From contig LT160593.1 of the NCBI GenBank assembly GCA_900049755.1, positions 1,422,164 to 1,486,163 on the forward strand: a stretch of DNA of 64,000 bases, read 5' to 3'. Source of the stretch: Corynebacterium provencense (GTDB lineage: Bacteria > Actinomycetota > Actinomycetes > Mycobacteriales > Mycobacteriaceae). Numbering within the stretch: position 1 is the first letter of the stretch; every line of letters begins with the position of its first letter. Shown one piece after another: positions 9,329 through 18,351 of the stretch. The notes beneath the pieces are model-generated. The model made no database searches. It had not been told where the DNA came from and saw only the letters and a program-made list of their open reading frames with translations. The translations under genes were made by a program, and so were the position numbers.

Positions 9329-9757
9329 CTAGCGCTTCACTCCACGCGCCACCAGACAGGCCCCCTGCCAGGACCCCAGTCGGGTGGAGGTCGTCTGGAC
9401 CAGGCCGGCGATCTGCGCAGATTCCGCGATCTCTCCGGGATCCACGGTACCCGCGGTACCCGCGGCGGGAGTCAGAAGCCAGATACGGCCCGCTTCGCCG
9501 AGGTTCCTCGTGGCGTCCACCAGACCGTCCACCAGGTCGCCGTCGTCGGCGCGCCACCACAGGAGGACCACGTCGACCATCTCGTCGGTCTCTTCGTCGA
9601 GTAGCTGACTGCCGATGACGTCTTCGAGGGATTCGCTGATCCCGTTGTCGGCATCCTCGTCCCAGCCGAGCTCCTGGACGATCTGGCCGCCCGTCACATC
9701 CATGAGCTCCGCCCAGCCGTTCTCACTGCCCACCGTCGCCCCTGCGGCGTCTCCCAC
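9329..9757 (-). CDS. DUF3052-family protein
   Basis: A 142-residue acidic protein matching the conserved actinobacterial family of M. tuberculosis Rv2239c. Its blocks are GGQIVQELGWDEDADN, DEMVDVVLLWWRADDGDLVD and IWLLTPAAG. The function of the family is unknown; in both genomes it is divergent from aceE. The GTG at 9757 with AGGG upstream gives the usual family length. An ATG at 9793, with a TACTAT box just upstream, would add 12 residues and may be a leaderless start. No signal peptide or membrane segment is seen. Confidence 0.75.
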   Translation of the reverse strand: MGDAAGATVGSENGWAELMDVTGGQIVQELGWDEDADNGISESLEDVIGSQLLDEETDEMVDVVLLWWRADDGDLVDGLVDATRNLGEAGRIWLLTPAAGTAGTVDPGEIAESAQIAGLVQTTSTRLGSWQGACLVARGVKR

Positions 9758-9984
9758 TGGCTTGTCCCTGACCTTTCGTAAGTTTTCGAGCATTATGGGT
9801 CTGAATAGTAGGTGATCGAGCGTGACCGCACCAGACCTGGGCGTTTCTTTCCCCTGCCACCCCCGTGATTTCTCCCCCGAACCGAGTACCGCGGACGGGG
9901 CTAGGATCGGGGGGACCGCGTTCCTTCGGCCGCCACCGCTGTGCCTCAGGAACGACACTGATTCCGCAGACCAGGAGGAACGTC

Positions 9985-12768
9985 ATGAGCCCTGCCCACG
10001 ACAGCAACTTCAGTAATATCCGCGACGGCGTCGCGTCCTACCTCAAGGACTCCGACCCGGACGAGACCCAGGAGTGGATGGACTCCCTCGACGGACTCCT
10101 GTCAGAGGCGGGCCCCGACAGGGCCCGCTACCTGATGCTCCGGATGCTCGAGCGGGCGGACGCCCGCCGGGTCTCTCTTCCTCCGCTGCTGTCCACCGAC
10201 TACGTCAACACCATCCCGACCACGATGGAACCCGAGTTCCCCGGTGACGAAGCCATGGAGAAGCGGTACCGTCGCTGGATCCGTTGGAATGCCGCCATCA
10301 TGGTTCACCGCGCCCAGCGCCCCGGAATCGGTGTCGGCGGGCACATCTCCACCTACGCGTCCGCGGCAGCTCTCTACGAGGTCGGCTTCAACCACTTCTT
10401 CCGCGGAAAGGACCATCCCGGCGGCGGCGACCAGGTCTTCTTCCAGGGCCATGCCTCGCCCGGCATGTACGCCCGCGCCTTCCTCGAAGGGCGCCTGTCC
10501 GAGGAGGACATGGACGGGTTCCGCCAGGAGAAGTCCAGGCCCGGACACGGCATGCCCTCCTACCCTCATCCCCGGGACATGCCGGAGTTCTGGGAGTTCC
10601 CCACCGTCTCCATGGGTCTGGGCCCGATGGACGCCATCTACCAGGCACGGTTCAACAAGTACCTCCATGACAGGGGCATCCGGGACACCTCACAGCAGCA
10701 CGTGTGGGCCTTCCTCGGTGACGGCGAGATGGATGAGCCGGAGGCCCGCGGCCTCATCCAGCAGGCATCCCTGAACAACCTGGACAACCTCACCTTCGTC
10801 GTGAACTGCAACCTGCAGCGGCTCGACGGTCCGGTCCGCGGCAACACCAAGATCATCCAGGAACTCGAGAGTTTCTTCCGGGGGGCCGGCTGGAACGTCA
10901 TCAAGGTCATCTGGGCACGCGAGTGGGACCGTCTGCTGGACAAGGACCAGGACGGTCGCCTGGTCCACATCATGAACACCACCACTGACGGTGACTACCA
11001 GACGTTCAAGGGTAAGGACGGGGCCTACGTCCGCAAGAACTTCTTCGAGAGGGACCCCGAGACAGCGAAGCTCGTCGAGGACATGACGGATGAGGAGATC
11101 TTCGCCCTGCGCCGCGGCGGTCACGACTACCGCAAGATCTACGCCGCGTACAAGAGGGCCCTGGAGACGAAGGACCAGCCGACCGTCATCCTCGCGCACA
11201 CGATCAAGGGGTACGGACTCGGGCACAACTTCGAGGGGCGCAACGCGACCCACCAGATGAAGAAGCTCACCCTCGACGATCTCAAGCGTTTCCGCGACAA
11301 GCAGGAGATCCCCGTCACAGACGAGGAGCTCGAGGCGAACCCGAAGCTGCCGCCCTACTACAATCCCGGACCGGACTCCCCCGAGATCCGCTACATGCTG
11401 GAGCGGCGCAGGGAGCTCGGCGGTCCCGTCCCGGAGCGCAGGGTCGATTACACCCCGCTGAAGATCCCGGACGCCGAACTGATGCGCGCGGTCCTCAAGG
11501 GGTCGGGCAAGCAGAAGGTAGCCACCACCATGGCCCTGGTACGCACACTCAAGGAGCTCATGGCGGACCCGGAGATCGAGAAGCGCCTTGTCCCGATCAT
11601 CCCCGACGAGGCCCGCACCTTCGGTATGGACTCCTGGTTCCCCACCTTGAAGATCTACAACCCCCACGGCCAGAACTACACGCCGGTGGACGCTGACCTC
11701 ATGCTCTCCTACAAGGAGGCCAGAGACGGTCACATCATGCACGAGGGCATCAACGAGGCAGGTTCTGTCGCAGAGTTCATTGCGGCGGGTACCTCGTACG
11801 CCACCCACGGCGAGCCGATGATCCCGCTGTACATCTTCTACGCGATGTTCGGTTTCCAGCGCACGGGTGACTCGATCTGGGCGGCGGCGGACCAGATGAC
11901 CCGTGGTTTCCTCATCGGGGCGACCGCAGGCGCGACCACTCTCACCGGTGAAGGTCTCCAGCACATGGACGGCCATTCCCCCGTGCTGGCGTCGACGAAC
12001 CCGGCCGTCGTGTCCTGGGATCCGGCGTTCGGCTACGAGATCGCGTACATCGTCCGTGACGGGATCCGCCGCATGTACGGCGAGGGTTCGGGTCCTGACG
12101 GCAAGGGCGAGAACGTCATCTACTACCTCACCGTGTACAACGAGCCGGTGGAGCAGCCGGCCGCACCGGAGGATCTGGATGTCAACGGCCTGCTCCGGGG
12201 CATCTACCTCTATTCGCCTGCCGACCGTCTGGTCGGTACGGGGGCCGGAGCGACCGGGGACGCCGGGGAAGCTCCCGCCACCGATCTGGTGGCGACGGTC
12301 CTCGCCTCGGGCGTGGGTATGACAGAGGCGATCCGTGCGAAGGTCCTGCTGCGCGAGAAATTCAACGTCAACGTGGCCCTCTACTCTGTTCCTGCATGGG
12401 CCGAGCTGGCCCGTGAAGCACGTGAGCTGGACCTCGACGAGCTGAGGCACCCCGACGGCGTCATTCCCAGGCCCTATGTGACCGAGGTTCTCGAGGACGC
12501 CCCGGGCCCGTTCATCGCTGTGACCGATTTCACACGCTCACTTCCCGAGATGATCCGGCCCTACGTCCCCGGTGACTACACCACCCTCGGCTGCGACGGT
12601 TTCGGATTCTCCGACACCCGGGAAGCTGCCCGGCGGTTCTTCAACTCTGACGCCGAGTCGATCACCGTCGCGGTGCTTTCCGCCCTGGCCCGTGAACACA
12701 AGGTCTCCTGGGACGTCGTGAAGGACGCCGCAGCGTCCCTCGAACTCAACGATCCGACCAAGGCCTGA
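9985..12768 (+). CDS. aceE: pyruvate dehydrogenase E1 component, homodimeric
   Basis: A 927-residue thiamine-diphosphate enzyme that decarboxylates pyruvate and transfers acetyl to lipoyl-E2, feeding acetyl-CoA to the TCA cycle. It is the single-chain AceE type. The TPP motif starts at [13 protein letters not shown] and runs to [11 protein letters not shown]. The family blocks [27 protein letters not shown] and GLQHMDGHS are intact. The start is the ATG at 9985 behind a strong AGGAGG; the upstream in-frame extension is not used. Length equals that of corynebacterial AceE. It is divergent from the DUF3052 gene and followed by an ACP gene. Confidence 0.97.
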   Translation: MSPAHDSNFSNIRDGVASYLKDSDPDETQEWMDSLDGLLSEAGPDRARYLMLRMLERADARRVSLPPLLSTDYVNTIPTTMEPEFPGDEAMEKRYRRWIRWNAAIMVHRAQRPGIGVGGHISTYASAAALYEVGFNHFFRGKDHPGGGDQVFFQGHASPGMYARAFLEGRLSEEDMDGFRQEKSRPGHGMPSYPHPRDMPEFWEFPTVSMGLGPMDAIYQARFNKYLHDRGIRDTSQQHVWAFLGDGEMDEPEARGLIQQASLNNLDNLTFVVNCNLQRLDGPVRGNTKIIQELESFFRGAGWNVIKVIWAREWDRLLDKDQDGRLVHIMNTTTDGDYQTFKGKDGAYVRKNFFERDPETAKLVEDMTDEEIFALRRGGHDYRKIYAAYKRALETKDQPTVILAHTIKGYGLGHNFEGRNATHQMKKLTLDDLKRFRDKQEIPVTDEELEANPKLPPYYNPGPDSPEIRYMLERRRELGGPVPERRVDYTPLKIPDAELMRAVLKGSGKQKVATTMALVRTLKELMADPEIEKRLVPIIPDEARTFGMDSWFPTLKIYNPHGQNYTPVDADLMLSYKEARDGHIMHEGINEAGSVAEFIAAGTSYATHGEPMIPLYIFYAMFGFQRTGDSIWAAADQMTRGFLIGATAGATTLTGEGLQHMDGHSPVLASTNPAVVSWDPAFGYEIAYIVRDGIRRMYGEGSGPDGKGENVIYYLTVYNEPVEQPAAPEDLDVNGLLRGIYLYSPADRLVGTGAGATGDAGEAPATDLVATVLASGVGMTEAIRAKVLLREKFNVNVALYSVPAWAELAREARELDLDELRHPDGVIPRPYVTEVLEDAPGPFIAVTDFTRSLPEMIRPYVPGDYTTLGCDGFGFSDTREAARRFFNSDAESITVAVLSALAREHKVSWDVVKDAAASLELNDPTKA

Positions 12769-12907
12769 TCCCGGGAGCCGGGTCACGATCTCAGAATGTG
12801 GTTACCTGCCCACCGTTGCTAGTATCGGCGACAGACATCGCCGACTGCTGTCGGCGGGTTCTTCACCTGCAGCTCACCGCCGGTACGGCAGAAAGGTCCG
12901 TGGTCCC

Positions 12908-13243
12908 TTGGAGATCTCACGTGAGGCACAGGAGAGGCTCATCGCAGCCCTCGGCGGGGCAACCGAGGTCAGGGAGGACGCTGCCACATCCTCACCGGCA
13001 GAGGCCACTCCCCTGTCCCGGATAGTGAAGATCATCGAGGATGTCTCCGGTGTGGAGGCCGGTGACATCACCGCCGGATCTGTGCTGACTGATGATCTCC
13101 ACCTGACCTCTCTCGCACTCATCGAGATATCCGTGAAGATCGAGGACGACTTCCGGGTGGAACTGACCGAGGACGAGATCTGGTCGGCCCGCACTGTCGG
13201 TGATCTGGCGGACGCTGCGGTCACCGAGTCGACGGCTGCGTAG
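12908..13243 (+). CDS. acyl carrier protein
   Basis: A 111-residue acidic protein with a C-terminal carrier domain (about 35-105). In LTDDLHLTSLALIEI the Ser of TSL sits where the phosphopantetheine-bearing Ser of the usual DSL motif lies, so the site is present but the flanking Asp is Thr. The N-terminal 30 residues are extra relative to AcpP. Start is a TTG at 12908 with GAAAGG upstream. A TAGTAT box at 12820-12825 could drive it separately from aceE. A carrier-protein gene near aceE is also seen in mycobacteria (acpM), but this one is followed by a serine hydrolase, not by kasA, so a different acyl substrate is possible. Confidence 0.8.
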   Translation: MEISREAQERLIAALGGATEVREDAATSSPAEATPLSRIVKIIEDVSGVEAGDITAGSVLTDDLHLTSLALIEISVKIEDDFRVELTEDEIWSARTVGDLADAAVTESTAA

Positions 13244-13270
13244 CACCGGACCCGTAGGGGAGATCACGCA

Positions 13271-14167
13271 GTGACGACCGCACAGAAGGTTCTCGCAGAG
13301 GTCCGTGACTGGCCGGTCGACCATGTCAGTGCCGCTGTACTGTTGCCGGGTCCGGAGTCCCCGGTGACGGTCGGTGACGGTCACCGGCTTTTTCCGCTCG
13401 CCAGCGTGAGCAAGCTCGTGACCGCCTACACCGTGCTCGTGGCGGTGTCGGAGGGGTGTTTCTCCCTCGATGACACGGTCGACGGCATTTCGTCTTCCAC
13501 CGGCGTGGTGGTGGCCGGCCCCGCGGACGCCACGGTCCGGGAGTTGCTGTCCCATGCTTCGGGTACCGGGTTCTCCGACCGTGTCCGCGAGAAGGCTCCG
13601 CGGGCGAGACGTATCTATTCTTCGGCCGGGTTCGAGATTCTCGCGGACCTGGTCACTGCCGCCGTCTCGGAGGTCGGTCTCGACTTCCCCACCTATGTGA
13701 GGGCGGCGGTGGCCGAGCCTCTGGGGATTGCTCCTGCGGAGCTGGTTGTCGCCGGATCAGCCGGGCACGGGTTCAGCGCGTCACTGGACGCTCTGATTCG
13801 CCTGGCCGGCGAGTTCCTGTCGCCGGTGCTGCTTCCGGTCTCCCTGTGGGATGAGGCACTGACGCCCCAGTTCCCGGATCTCGACGGTGTGGTTCCCGGC
13901 TACGGGCGGCAGCGTCCCTGTCCGTGGGGCCTGGGGTTCGAGTTGCACGGCCACAAGTTCCCCCACTGGCTAGCGTCCTCCATGCCGGAGGACGTTGCCG
14001 GTCATTTCGGCCAGTCCGGTACTTTCCTGTGGTTTCACCGGGCGACGGGCACGTCAGGAATCGTGCTCACCGACCGTGCGTTCGGCGACTGGGCCAGGCG
14101 ACGCTGGGCTGATTTCAATGCCGGGGTCTGGGGCGCCGTGGGGACTGACGGCTTTCCGGGCGCGTGA
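13271..14167 (+). CDS. beta-lactamase-family serine hydrolase
   Basis: A 298-residue protein of the class C beta-lactamase/esterase/transacylase fold. The nucleophile motif S45-V-S-K48 (LASVSKLV), a Tyr motif YSS in RRIYSSAGFEIL, and a C-terminal HFGQSGT in the KTG position are visible. There is no signal peptide, so it is probably cytoplasmic and not a penicillin-binding protein. GTG at 13271 follows GGGGAG. It starts 27 bases after the ACP gene, so the pair is likely one transcript; family members such as LovD transfer acyl groups from carriers, which makes a carrier-linked acyltransferase or esterase plausible. Confidence 0.8.
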   Translation: MTTAQKVLAEVRDWPVDHVSAAVLLPGPESPVTVGDGHRLFPLASVSKLVTAYTVLVAVSEGCFSLDDTVDGISSSTGVVVAGPADATVRELLSHASGTGFSDRVREKAPRARRIYSSAGFEILADLVTAAVSEVGLDFPTYVRAAVAEPLGIAPAELVVAGSAGHGFSASLDALIRLAGEFLSPVLLPVSLWDEALTPQFPDLDGVVPGYGRQRPCPWGLGFELHGHKFPHWLASSMPEDVAGHFGQSGTFLWFHRATGTSGIVLTDRAFGDWARRRWADFNAGVWGAVGTDGFPGA

Positions 14168-14179
14168 CCGTGACGGTGG

Positions 14180-15448
14180 TCAGATCCAGTAGCCGGAGGC
14201 GGCTTCCGAGGTTTTGAGGGTCACGTGGTCGGGGGTGAGTTCACTGACCTTCGTGACGCCGCAGAGGCGCATGGTCCTGCGCATCTGGTCCTCCATGATG
14301 TCCAGCATCCTGGCGACCCCGCGCTGCCCTCCGGCCATGAGGCCGTACACGTAGGCACGTCCGACGAGGGTGTAGTCAGCGCCGAGTGCGACGGCAGCCG
14401 CAATGTCGGCACCGTCCATGATTCCGGTGTCGAGTCCGATGGTGACCTCTTCTCCGACAGCCTGACGCACCTTGGGCAGCAGGTGCAGCGGGACGGGGGC
14501 GCGGTCGAGCTGCCTGCCCCCGTGGTTGGAGAGGATGATTCCGTCCGCACCGTGGTCGAGCACCCGCTGTGAGTCTTCGACTGTCTGCAGTCCCTTGCAG
14601 ATCAGGGTGCCGGGCCAGAGTTCCCGGATCCAGTCGATGTCGTCGAAGGTGAGGGCGGGGTCGAACATACGGTCCACGAGTTCCGCCACTGTCCCGGAGC
14701 TGCGGGACAGGGAGGCGAAGGAGAGCTGTTCTGTGGTCAGGAAGTTGAACCACCATGCGGGCCGGTAGGACGCGTCGAGCACTGTCTTCCAGGTCAGCTG
14801 GGGCGGGATGGAGAACCCGTTACGGATGTCCCTGAGGCGCGCTCCCGCGATGGCGGTGTCCACGGTGACAATGAGCTTGCGGTAGCCGGCGTCCCACGCC
14901 CTCTGCACCAGCTCCTTGGAGGCTTCCCGGTCCTTCCAGAGGTAGAGCTGGAACCAGTTGTTGCCGTCCGGTGTGTGGGCTGCGACATCTTCCAGGGAGG
15001 CTGTTCCCATGGTGGAGAGGCAGAAGGGGATTCCCTTGTCTGCTGCTGCGGCGGACCCGGCGTACTCCCCTTCGGTCTGCATCATCCGGGTGAAACCGGT
15101 GGGGGCGATCGCCAGCGGCATGCTCACGCGGTCACCGAAGATCTCCGTCGACAGATCGGCGTCACTGACGTCCCTCAGCACCCCGGGGTTGAACTCGAGG
15201 TCACGGTAGGCCATCCGTGCCCGGTTGAGGGAGATCTCGTTCTCCGCCGCGCCGTCGACGTAGTCGAAGGGGGCTGTGGGGGTGCGACGCTTCGCGATCT
15301 TGCGGAGCTCCCAGACATTGGTCGCCTTCGCCAGTCTGCGACCGGTGATGTCGATGGTGGGCTTCTCGAACTTCATGAGCTCTCTGAGGTCCTTGACCGG
15401 AGGGAATCTCCGCCGGAGAGCGGACGGTGTGGGTCGCTGTGACGCCAT
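14180..15448 (-). CDS. lldD: L-lactate dehydrogenase, quinone/FMN type
   Basis: A 422-residue FMN-dependent alpha-hydroxyacid dehydrogenase, oxidising L-lactate to pyruvate with electrons passed to menaquinone. Family blocks APTGFTRMMQTEGE, FQLYLWKDRE, SNHGGRQLDRAP (catalytic His, substrate Arg) and DTGIMDGADIAAAVALGAD are complete. The ELMKFEKP and LRKIAKRRTPTAPFDYVDGAA N-terminus is typical of corynebacterial LldD. ATG at 15448 follows GCAGGAG. An inverted repeat about 35 bases upstream may be the operator of a lactate regulator, but no regulator or lactate permease gene is adjacent. It converges on the serine hydrolase gene. Confidence 0.93.
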   Translation of the reverse strand: MASQRPTPSALRRRFPPVKDLRELMKFEKPTIDITGRRLAKATNVWELRKIAKRRTPTAPFDYVDGAAENEISLNRARMAYRDLEFNPGVLRDVSDADLSTEIFGDRVSMPLAIAPTGFTRMMQTEGEYAGSAAAADKGIPFCLSTMGTASLEDVAAHTPDGNNWFQLYLWKDREASKELVQRAWDAGYRKLIVTVDTAIAGARLRDIRNGFSIPPQLTWKTVLDASYRPAWWFNFLTTEQLSFASLSRSSGTVAELVDRMFDPALTFDDIDWIRELWPGTLICKGLQTVEDSQRVLDHGADGIILSNHGGRQLDRAPVPLHLLPKVRQAVGEEVTIGLDTGIMDGADIAAAVALGADYTLVGRAYVYGLMAGGQRGVARMLDIMEDQMRRTMRLCGVTKVSELTPDHVTLKTSEAASGYWI

Positions 15449-15480
15449 GTTTCTGTACTCCTGCTGAAACGATACTTCTG

Positions 15481-15508
15481 ACCTGCTCAACGCTACCCTT
15501 GAACAGGT
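15481..15508. promoter_or_regulatory. inverted repeat upstream of lldD, candidate operator
   Basis: ACCTGCTCAA (15481-15490) and TTGAACAGGT (15499-15508) form 10-base arms with one mismatch and an 8-base spacer. The repeat ends 33 bases upstream of the lldD ATG, where a repressor could act. Which protein binds is unknown; a GntR-type lactate regulator is the obvious guess. Confidence 0.45.
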
Positions 15509-15520
15509 GATGCAGGGCAG

Positions 15521-15554
15521 AGGAGGGCGGGTGACACCTGTCACCCGCCCTCCT
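15521..15554. terminator. perfect 15-bp hairpin between the 38-residue gene and lldD
   Basis: AGGAGGGCGGGTGAC (15521-15535) and its exact reverse complement (15540-15554) flank an ACCT loop. There is no T-run on either strand, so it is an actinobacterial U-less terminator at best. On the minus strand it lies 65 bases after the small gene ending at 15619 and before lldD, where it would end the small-gene transcript. Confidence 0.55.
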
Positions 15555-15618
15555 GCCGGACACCTGGGACGTGCCCGCTGTTCCCGGGCGGCCCCGGGTT
15601 CGGGTTCCGCCGCCTGAG

Positions 15619-15735
15619 TCACTTTCTGCCGCGGCGCCTGCCCCTGGTACCCCTGCGGTCAAGGACCCGGTCGACGACCCGGGTCACGGCCCAGCTGCCG
15701 ACGGTCACGAGCGCGTAACGGATGATTCTCTGCAT
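15619..15735 (-). CDS. 38-residue basic small protein
   Basis: An ATG at 15735 preceded by AGGGAG opens a 38-codon frame ending at 15619. The product is MQRIIRYALVTVGSWAVTRV followed by VDRVLDRRG and an Arg-rich tail ending in RRRGRK. The first half could form a membrane or amphipathic helix, the tail is strongly cationic. It has its own strong hairpin downstream. No function is known. The good ribosome-binding site, coherent amphipathic design and hairpin support it being real; there is no homology evidence available from the sequence alone. Confidence 0.5.
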   Translation of the reverse strand: MQRIIRYALVTVGSWAVTRVVDRVLDRRGTRGRRRGRK

Positions 15736-15858
15736 GGTCACTCCCTGATCGAGGTCTGCGGTTCCGCCCCAGGATACGTGGAACGGTCACTACAGGTGTT
15801 CGATGTGAGCAACAGAGCGCGCCTGTACGCCGACGGTGAACACCCGGACACAGCTGAA

Positions 15859-15892
15859 CCCCCGACCGTTCTCGCTGGTCGGGGGCCTTTCT
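15859..15892 (+). terminator. hairpin terminator beside tRNA-Asn
   Basis: CCCCCGACC (15859-15867) pairs with GGTCGGGGG (15877-15885), followed by CCTTTCT on the plus strand. It lies immediately 3-prime of the leftward tRNA-Asn gene, so it probably ends that transcript too, although the minus-strand tail is only GTTCAG. Confidence 0.6.
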
Positions 15893-15893
15893 G

Positions 15894-15965
15894 CTCCCCC
15901 TACTGGATTCGAACCAGTAACCCTTCGATTAACAGTCGAATGCTCTGCCGTTGAGCTAAGGGGGA
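15894..15965 (-). tRNA. tRNA-Asn (anticodon GTT)
   Basis: Acceptor TCCCCCT pairs with AGGGGGA; D-arm TAGCTCAACGGCAGAGC; anticodon arm TTCGACTGTTAATCGAA with anticodon GTT; T-arm with GGTTCGAATCC. Discriminator G, as expected for Asn. No CCA is encoded. Confidence 0.95.
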
Positions 15966-16119
15966 ATACTTCGCAGGAGGTCGGTGCCGGCCCCTGCAAC
16001 GAGACAGAACTATACCCAGAACCGGTGCGGGCCCACAAATCAGGGGATCTACCTGCGGATATTCCGTCCTCCGGGGTGCGTGCACGGCATGTGGAGGGCC
16101 ACCCGCTACACTGTTCCGC

Positions 16120-16193
16120 GGGGCTATAGCTCAGTCGGTTAGAGCCGCGGACTCATAATCCGTTGGTCGCGGGTTCGAGCCCCGCTGGCCCCA
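16120..16193 (+). tRNA. tRNA with CAT anticodon (elongator Met or Ile2)
   Basis: Acceptor GGGGCTA pairs with TGGCCCC, D-arm TAGCTCAGTCGGTTAGAGC, anticodon loop CTCATAA with anticodon CAT, T-arm GCGGG-TTCGAGC-CCCGC. It lacks the initiator features (unpaired first base, three G:C pairs in the anticodon stem). Whether C34 is lysidine-modified (Ile) or not (Met) cannot be decided from the gene alone. Confidence 0.92.
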
Positions 16194-16386
16194 CAGCAAG
16201 CGCGTCGCACTCTGCGACGCGCTTCCGTCGTTACGGGACATCCCGGTCCGGACGGGTCCACTGTGGGCAAGCCACCAATTGCGGGCAAGCCTCCTGTCGG
16301 CGAGCCTGCCGCGGGCGAGGCATGGGCCGATGTCCCGGCGTCTCCTTCCGTGGTGTGCCCGGCCGTTCCCCGCTAATATTGTTGAC

Positions 16387-17268
16387 ATGTCAACTGTCAT
16401 CGTGCGCTCGGCGGAGCGGTCCATCTGGCCCGGTAATGACATCAGGTCACGGCAGTCCTTCGCGTTCACCGGCGGTTCCACACCACGCCTGATGGCCGAG
16501 GCGGGATTCGGGGCCCTCCTCGTGCACAACGACGATCTCGTGGAACCCGGGGAAGGGTTCGACATGCACCGGCACAGGGACTCCGAAATTGTCACCTGGG
16601 TGCTCGAAGGACGCCTCCGGCACCGCGATTCCCGCGGCACTGTCACCGAACTCGGCCCCGGCGAAGCTGAGGCCATCTCCGCAGGACGTGGGATCGCGCA
16701 TGCGGAGACGAATGCCGCCGGCTTCACTTCACGTCAGGTACTGCGGGTGGTCCAGATGTGGCTGCCCACGGACCGCCCGGACCATTCGCCGACGTACCGC
16801 ACCGCCGACTTTTCCGCGGCACTCACCGCCGCCCGGGACGCCCCGGACACGGCGGAGGACGCACATCGCCCGGTCAGCAGGGTCAGCCCGGTCAGCAGGG
16901 TCAGCCTGGTCACGGTCGCCAGCGGACCGGCCGTCGCAGACCTTCAGGATTCTCCGCCCTCCACAGTTCCCGCAGAGACGGACTCCCCGACTGTCACCCC
17001 GCTGCACATCAACACCCCCGGTGCAGTGTTCCGCGTCGGCCGTCTCGCCGCCGGACAGTCGGCGGTTCTCCCGGCGTCCCGGTTCACCCATGTCTTGACA
17101 GCCACAGGCGTGGTCGCCCTGCCTGACCTCTCCGCCACATTGACCGAAGGGGATGCCGCCCGGCTGACGGACACGGACCGCGTGACCGTCACCGCGGTGG
17201 AGGATGCCGAGATCCTGGTCTGGTCGATGGAGATATCAGCTCTCGAGAGTCCTTTCACTCCCGGGTGA
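16387..17268 (+). CDS. pirin family protein
   Basis: A 293-residue bicupin of the pirin family. The metal-binding core reads FDMHRHRDSEIVTWVLEGRLRH (His pair and downstream His) and ends with ISAGRGIAHAET, giving the 3-His/1-Glu site typical of quercetinase-like pirins. The second cupin half is diverged. A repeat of PVSRVS in the linker comes from an 18-bp DNA repeat near 16880-16915. The ATG at 16387 is 7 bases after TAATAT, consistent with a leaderless mRNA. It converges on the csoR-like gene with a 2-base gap. Substrate unknown. Confidence 0.88.
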   Translation: MSTVIVRSAERSIWPGNDIRSRQSFAFTGGSTPRLMAEAGFGALLVHNDDLVEPGEGFDMHRHRDSEIVTWVLEGRLRHRDSRGTVTELGPGEAEAISAGRGIAHAETNAAGFTSRQVLRVVQMWLPTDRPDHSPTYRTADFSAALTAARDAPDTAEDAHRPVSRVSPVSRVSLVTVASGPAVADLQDSPPSTVPAETDSPTVTPLHINTPGAVFRVGRLAAGQSAVLPASRFTHVLTATGVVALPDLSATLTEGDAARLTDTDRVTVTAVEDAEILVWSMEISALESPFTPG

Positions 17269-17270
17269 CC

Positions 17271-17630
17271 TCATTTCAACAGACGGGACACGGCGGCGGA
17301 GACCTCGTCGAGCTTCTCGACAGCTTCGTCGCCTCCCCGCTGTGCGGCGTGTAGGACGCAGTGCTGCATATGGTCGTCGAGCAGAGCCAGTGCCACCCCT
17401 TTGAGCGCGGACTGTACCGCCGAAATCTGGGTGAGGACGTCGATGCAGTACTCATCCTCATCGACCATGCGGTGAAGACCCCGCACCTGCCCTTCGATCC
17501 GCTTGAGGCGGGCGAGGTAGCGCTTCTTATCCGGGGTGTACCCGTTGTCGGCGGGCTCGCTGGAGCAGTCGCATCCGCACCCGTCGTCCGTCTGCGCCGC
17601 AATATGGAGATTCATGTCACCGGTACCCAT
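17271..17630 (-). CDS. CsoR-type copper-sensing repressor
   Basis: A 119-residue all-helical repressor of the CsoR/RcnR family (DUF156). The Cu(I) ligands Cys-His-Cys are visible: Cys in DEYCIDVL, then the H and C of HMQHC. The N-terminus carries an extra DGCGCDC cluster that could bind metal. TAGAAT lies 6 bases before the ATG at 17630, so the mRNA is probably leaderless; MNLHI at 17615 is the alternative start. A near-perfect palindrome overlaps the promoter, pointing to autorepression. No copper exporter or chaperone gene is next to it, so its main targets probably lie elsewhere. Confidence 0.9.
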   Translation of the reverse strand: MGTGDMNLHIAAQTDDGCGCDCSSEPADNGYTPDKKRYLARLKRIEGQVRGLHRMVDEDEYCIDVLTQISAVQSALKGVALALLDDHMQHCVLHAAQRGGDEAVEKLDEVSAAVSRLLK

Positions 17631-17640
17631 ACCCGGATTC

Positions 17641-17659
17641 TATACCCCACCGGGGTATA
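17641..17659. promoter_or_regulatory. palindromic operator of the CsoR-type repressor
   Basis: TATACCCCACCGGGGTATA has two perfect 8-base arms around ACC. It overlaps the region just upstream of the TAGAAT -10 box of the repressor gene, 11 bases before the start. CsoR/RicR-class sites are G/C-rich palindromes of this kind (TACCC-N-GGGTA). Confidence 0.75.
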
Positions 17660-17679
17660 CCGGACAAGCGGTGACCTGC

Positions 17680-18351
17680 TCAGTGCCCCCGCGCGATCCA
17701 CTCGCCGAGGTGGGGTGCCTCAGAACCGATGGAGGTGGCGTCACCGTGTCCCGTGTACACCTCAGTGTCATCGGGCAGGGTCAGAAGTGAACCACGGATC
17801 GAATCGATGATCGTCCCGAAGTCACTGTAGGAACGCCCTGTCGCACCCGGCCCTCCCGCGAAGAGAGTGTCTCCACTGAAGAGCACCTTCGCCTCCGGCA
17901 GATAGAGACAGCACGACCCTGGCGAATGCCCGGGCGTGTTGACGACCCGCAGCGATGTCCCGGCGATGTCGAAGGTCTGCCCGTCACCGAGGTCGGCATG
18001 GGTGACACCCGGGTGGGTCTGGTCCCACAGCATCTGGTCACCGGGGTGCACGAAAACTCTGGTGTCGAAACGTTCGGCCAGTTCAGGGGCCACCGTGATG
18101 TGGTCGTTGTGGGCGTGGGTGCAGATCACCGCGCGGACGTTCCTGTCACCCACGGCATCAGCGATCGCGTCGGCGTCGTGGGCGGCGTCCACGATGATCA
18201 CGTCGTCACCGTCACCGATGAGCCAGATGTTGTTGTCGACCTCCCACTGACCGCCGTCGAGCTCGAACACCCCGTGGGTGACCACCCGGTCGATCCGCAG
18301 CCCGGTGTCCGAAGATCCCGAGGAGCGGGTTGATTCTCCGCTGCCGCTCAC
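17680..18351 (-). CDS. MBL-fold metallo-hydrolase linked to mycothiol formaldehyde pathway
   Basis: A 223-residue metallo-beta-lactamase-fold hydrolase with the dinuclear site CTHAHNDH, the later His in [10 protein letters not shown], the Asp of [10 protein letters not shown] and a C-terminal GHG. Its GTG overlaps the fadH stop codon (GTGA), so the two are translated together. This pairing is conserved in actinobacteria (Rv2259-Rv2260) and the hydrolase is thought to act on the S-formylmycothiol product. That role is inferred from context; the hydrolase class itself is clear. Confidence 0.87.
   Translation of the reverse strand: MSGSGESTRSSGSSDTGLRIDRVVTHGVFELDGGQWEVDNNIWLIGDGDDVIIVDAAHDADAIADAVGDRNVRAVICTHAHNDHITVAPELAERFDTRVFVHPGDQMLWDQTHPGVTHADLGDGQTFDIAGTSLRVVNTPGHSPGSCCLYLPEAKVLFSGDTLFAGGPGATGRSYSDFGTIIDSIRGSLLTLPDDTEVYTGHGDATSIGSEAPHLGEWIARGH

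Noticed and set aside
12825-12856. Mutually exclusive hairpins (TCGGCGA / TCGCCGAC / GTCGGCG) before the ACP gene, like an attenuator
   Set aside because: The likely -10 box TAGTAT at 12820-12825 overlaps the first arm, so only the second hairpin would be in the transcript; no leader peptide or T-run seen.
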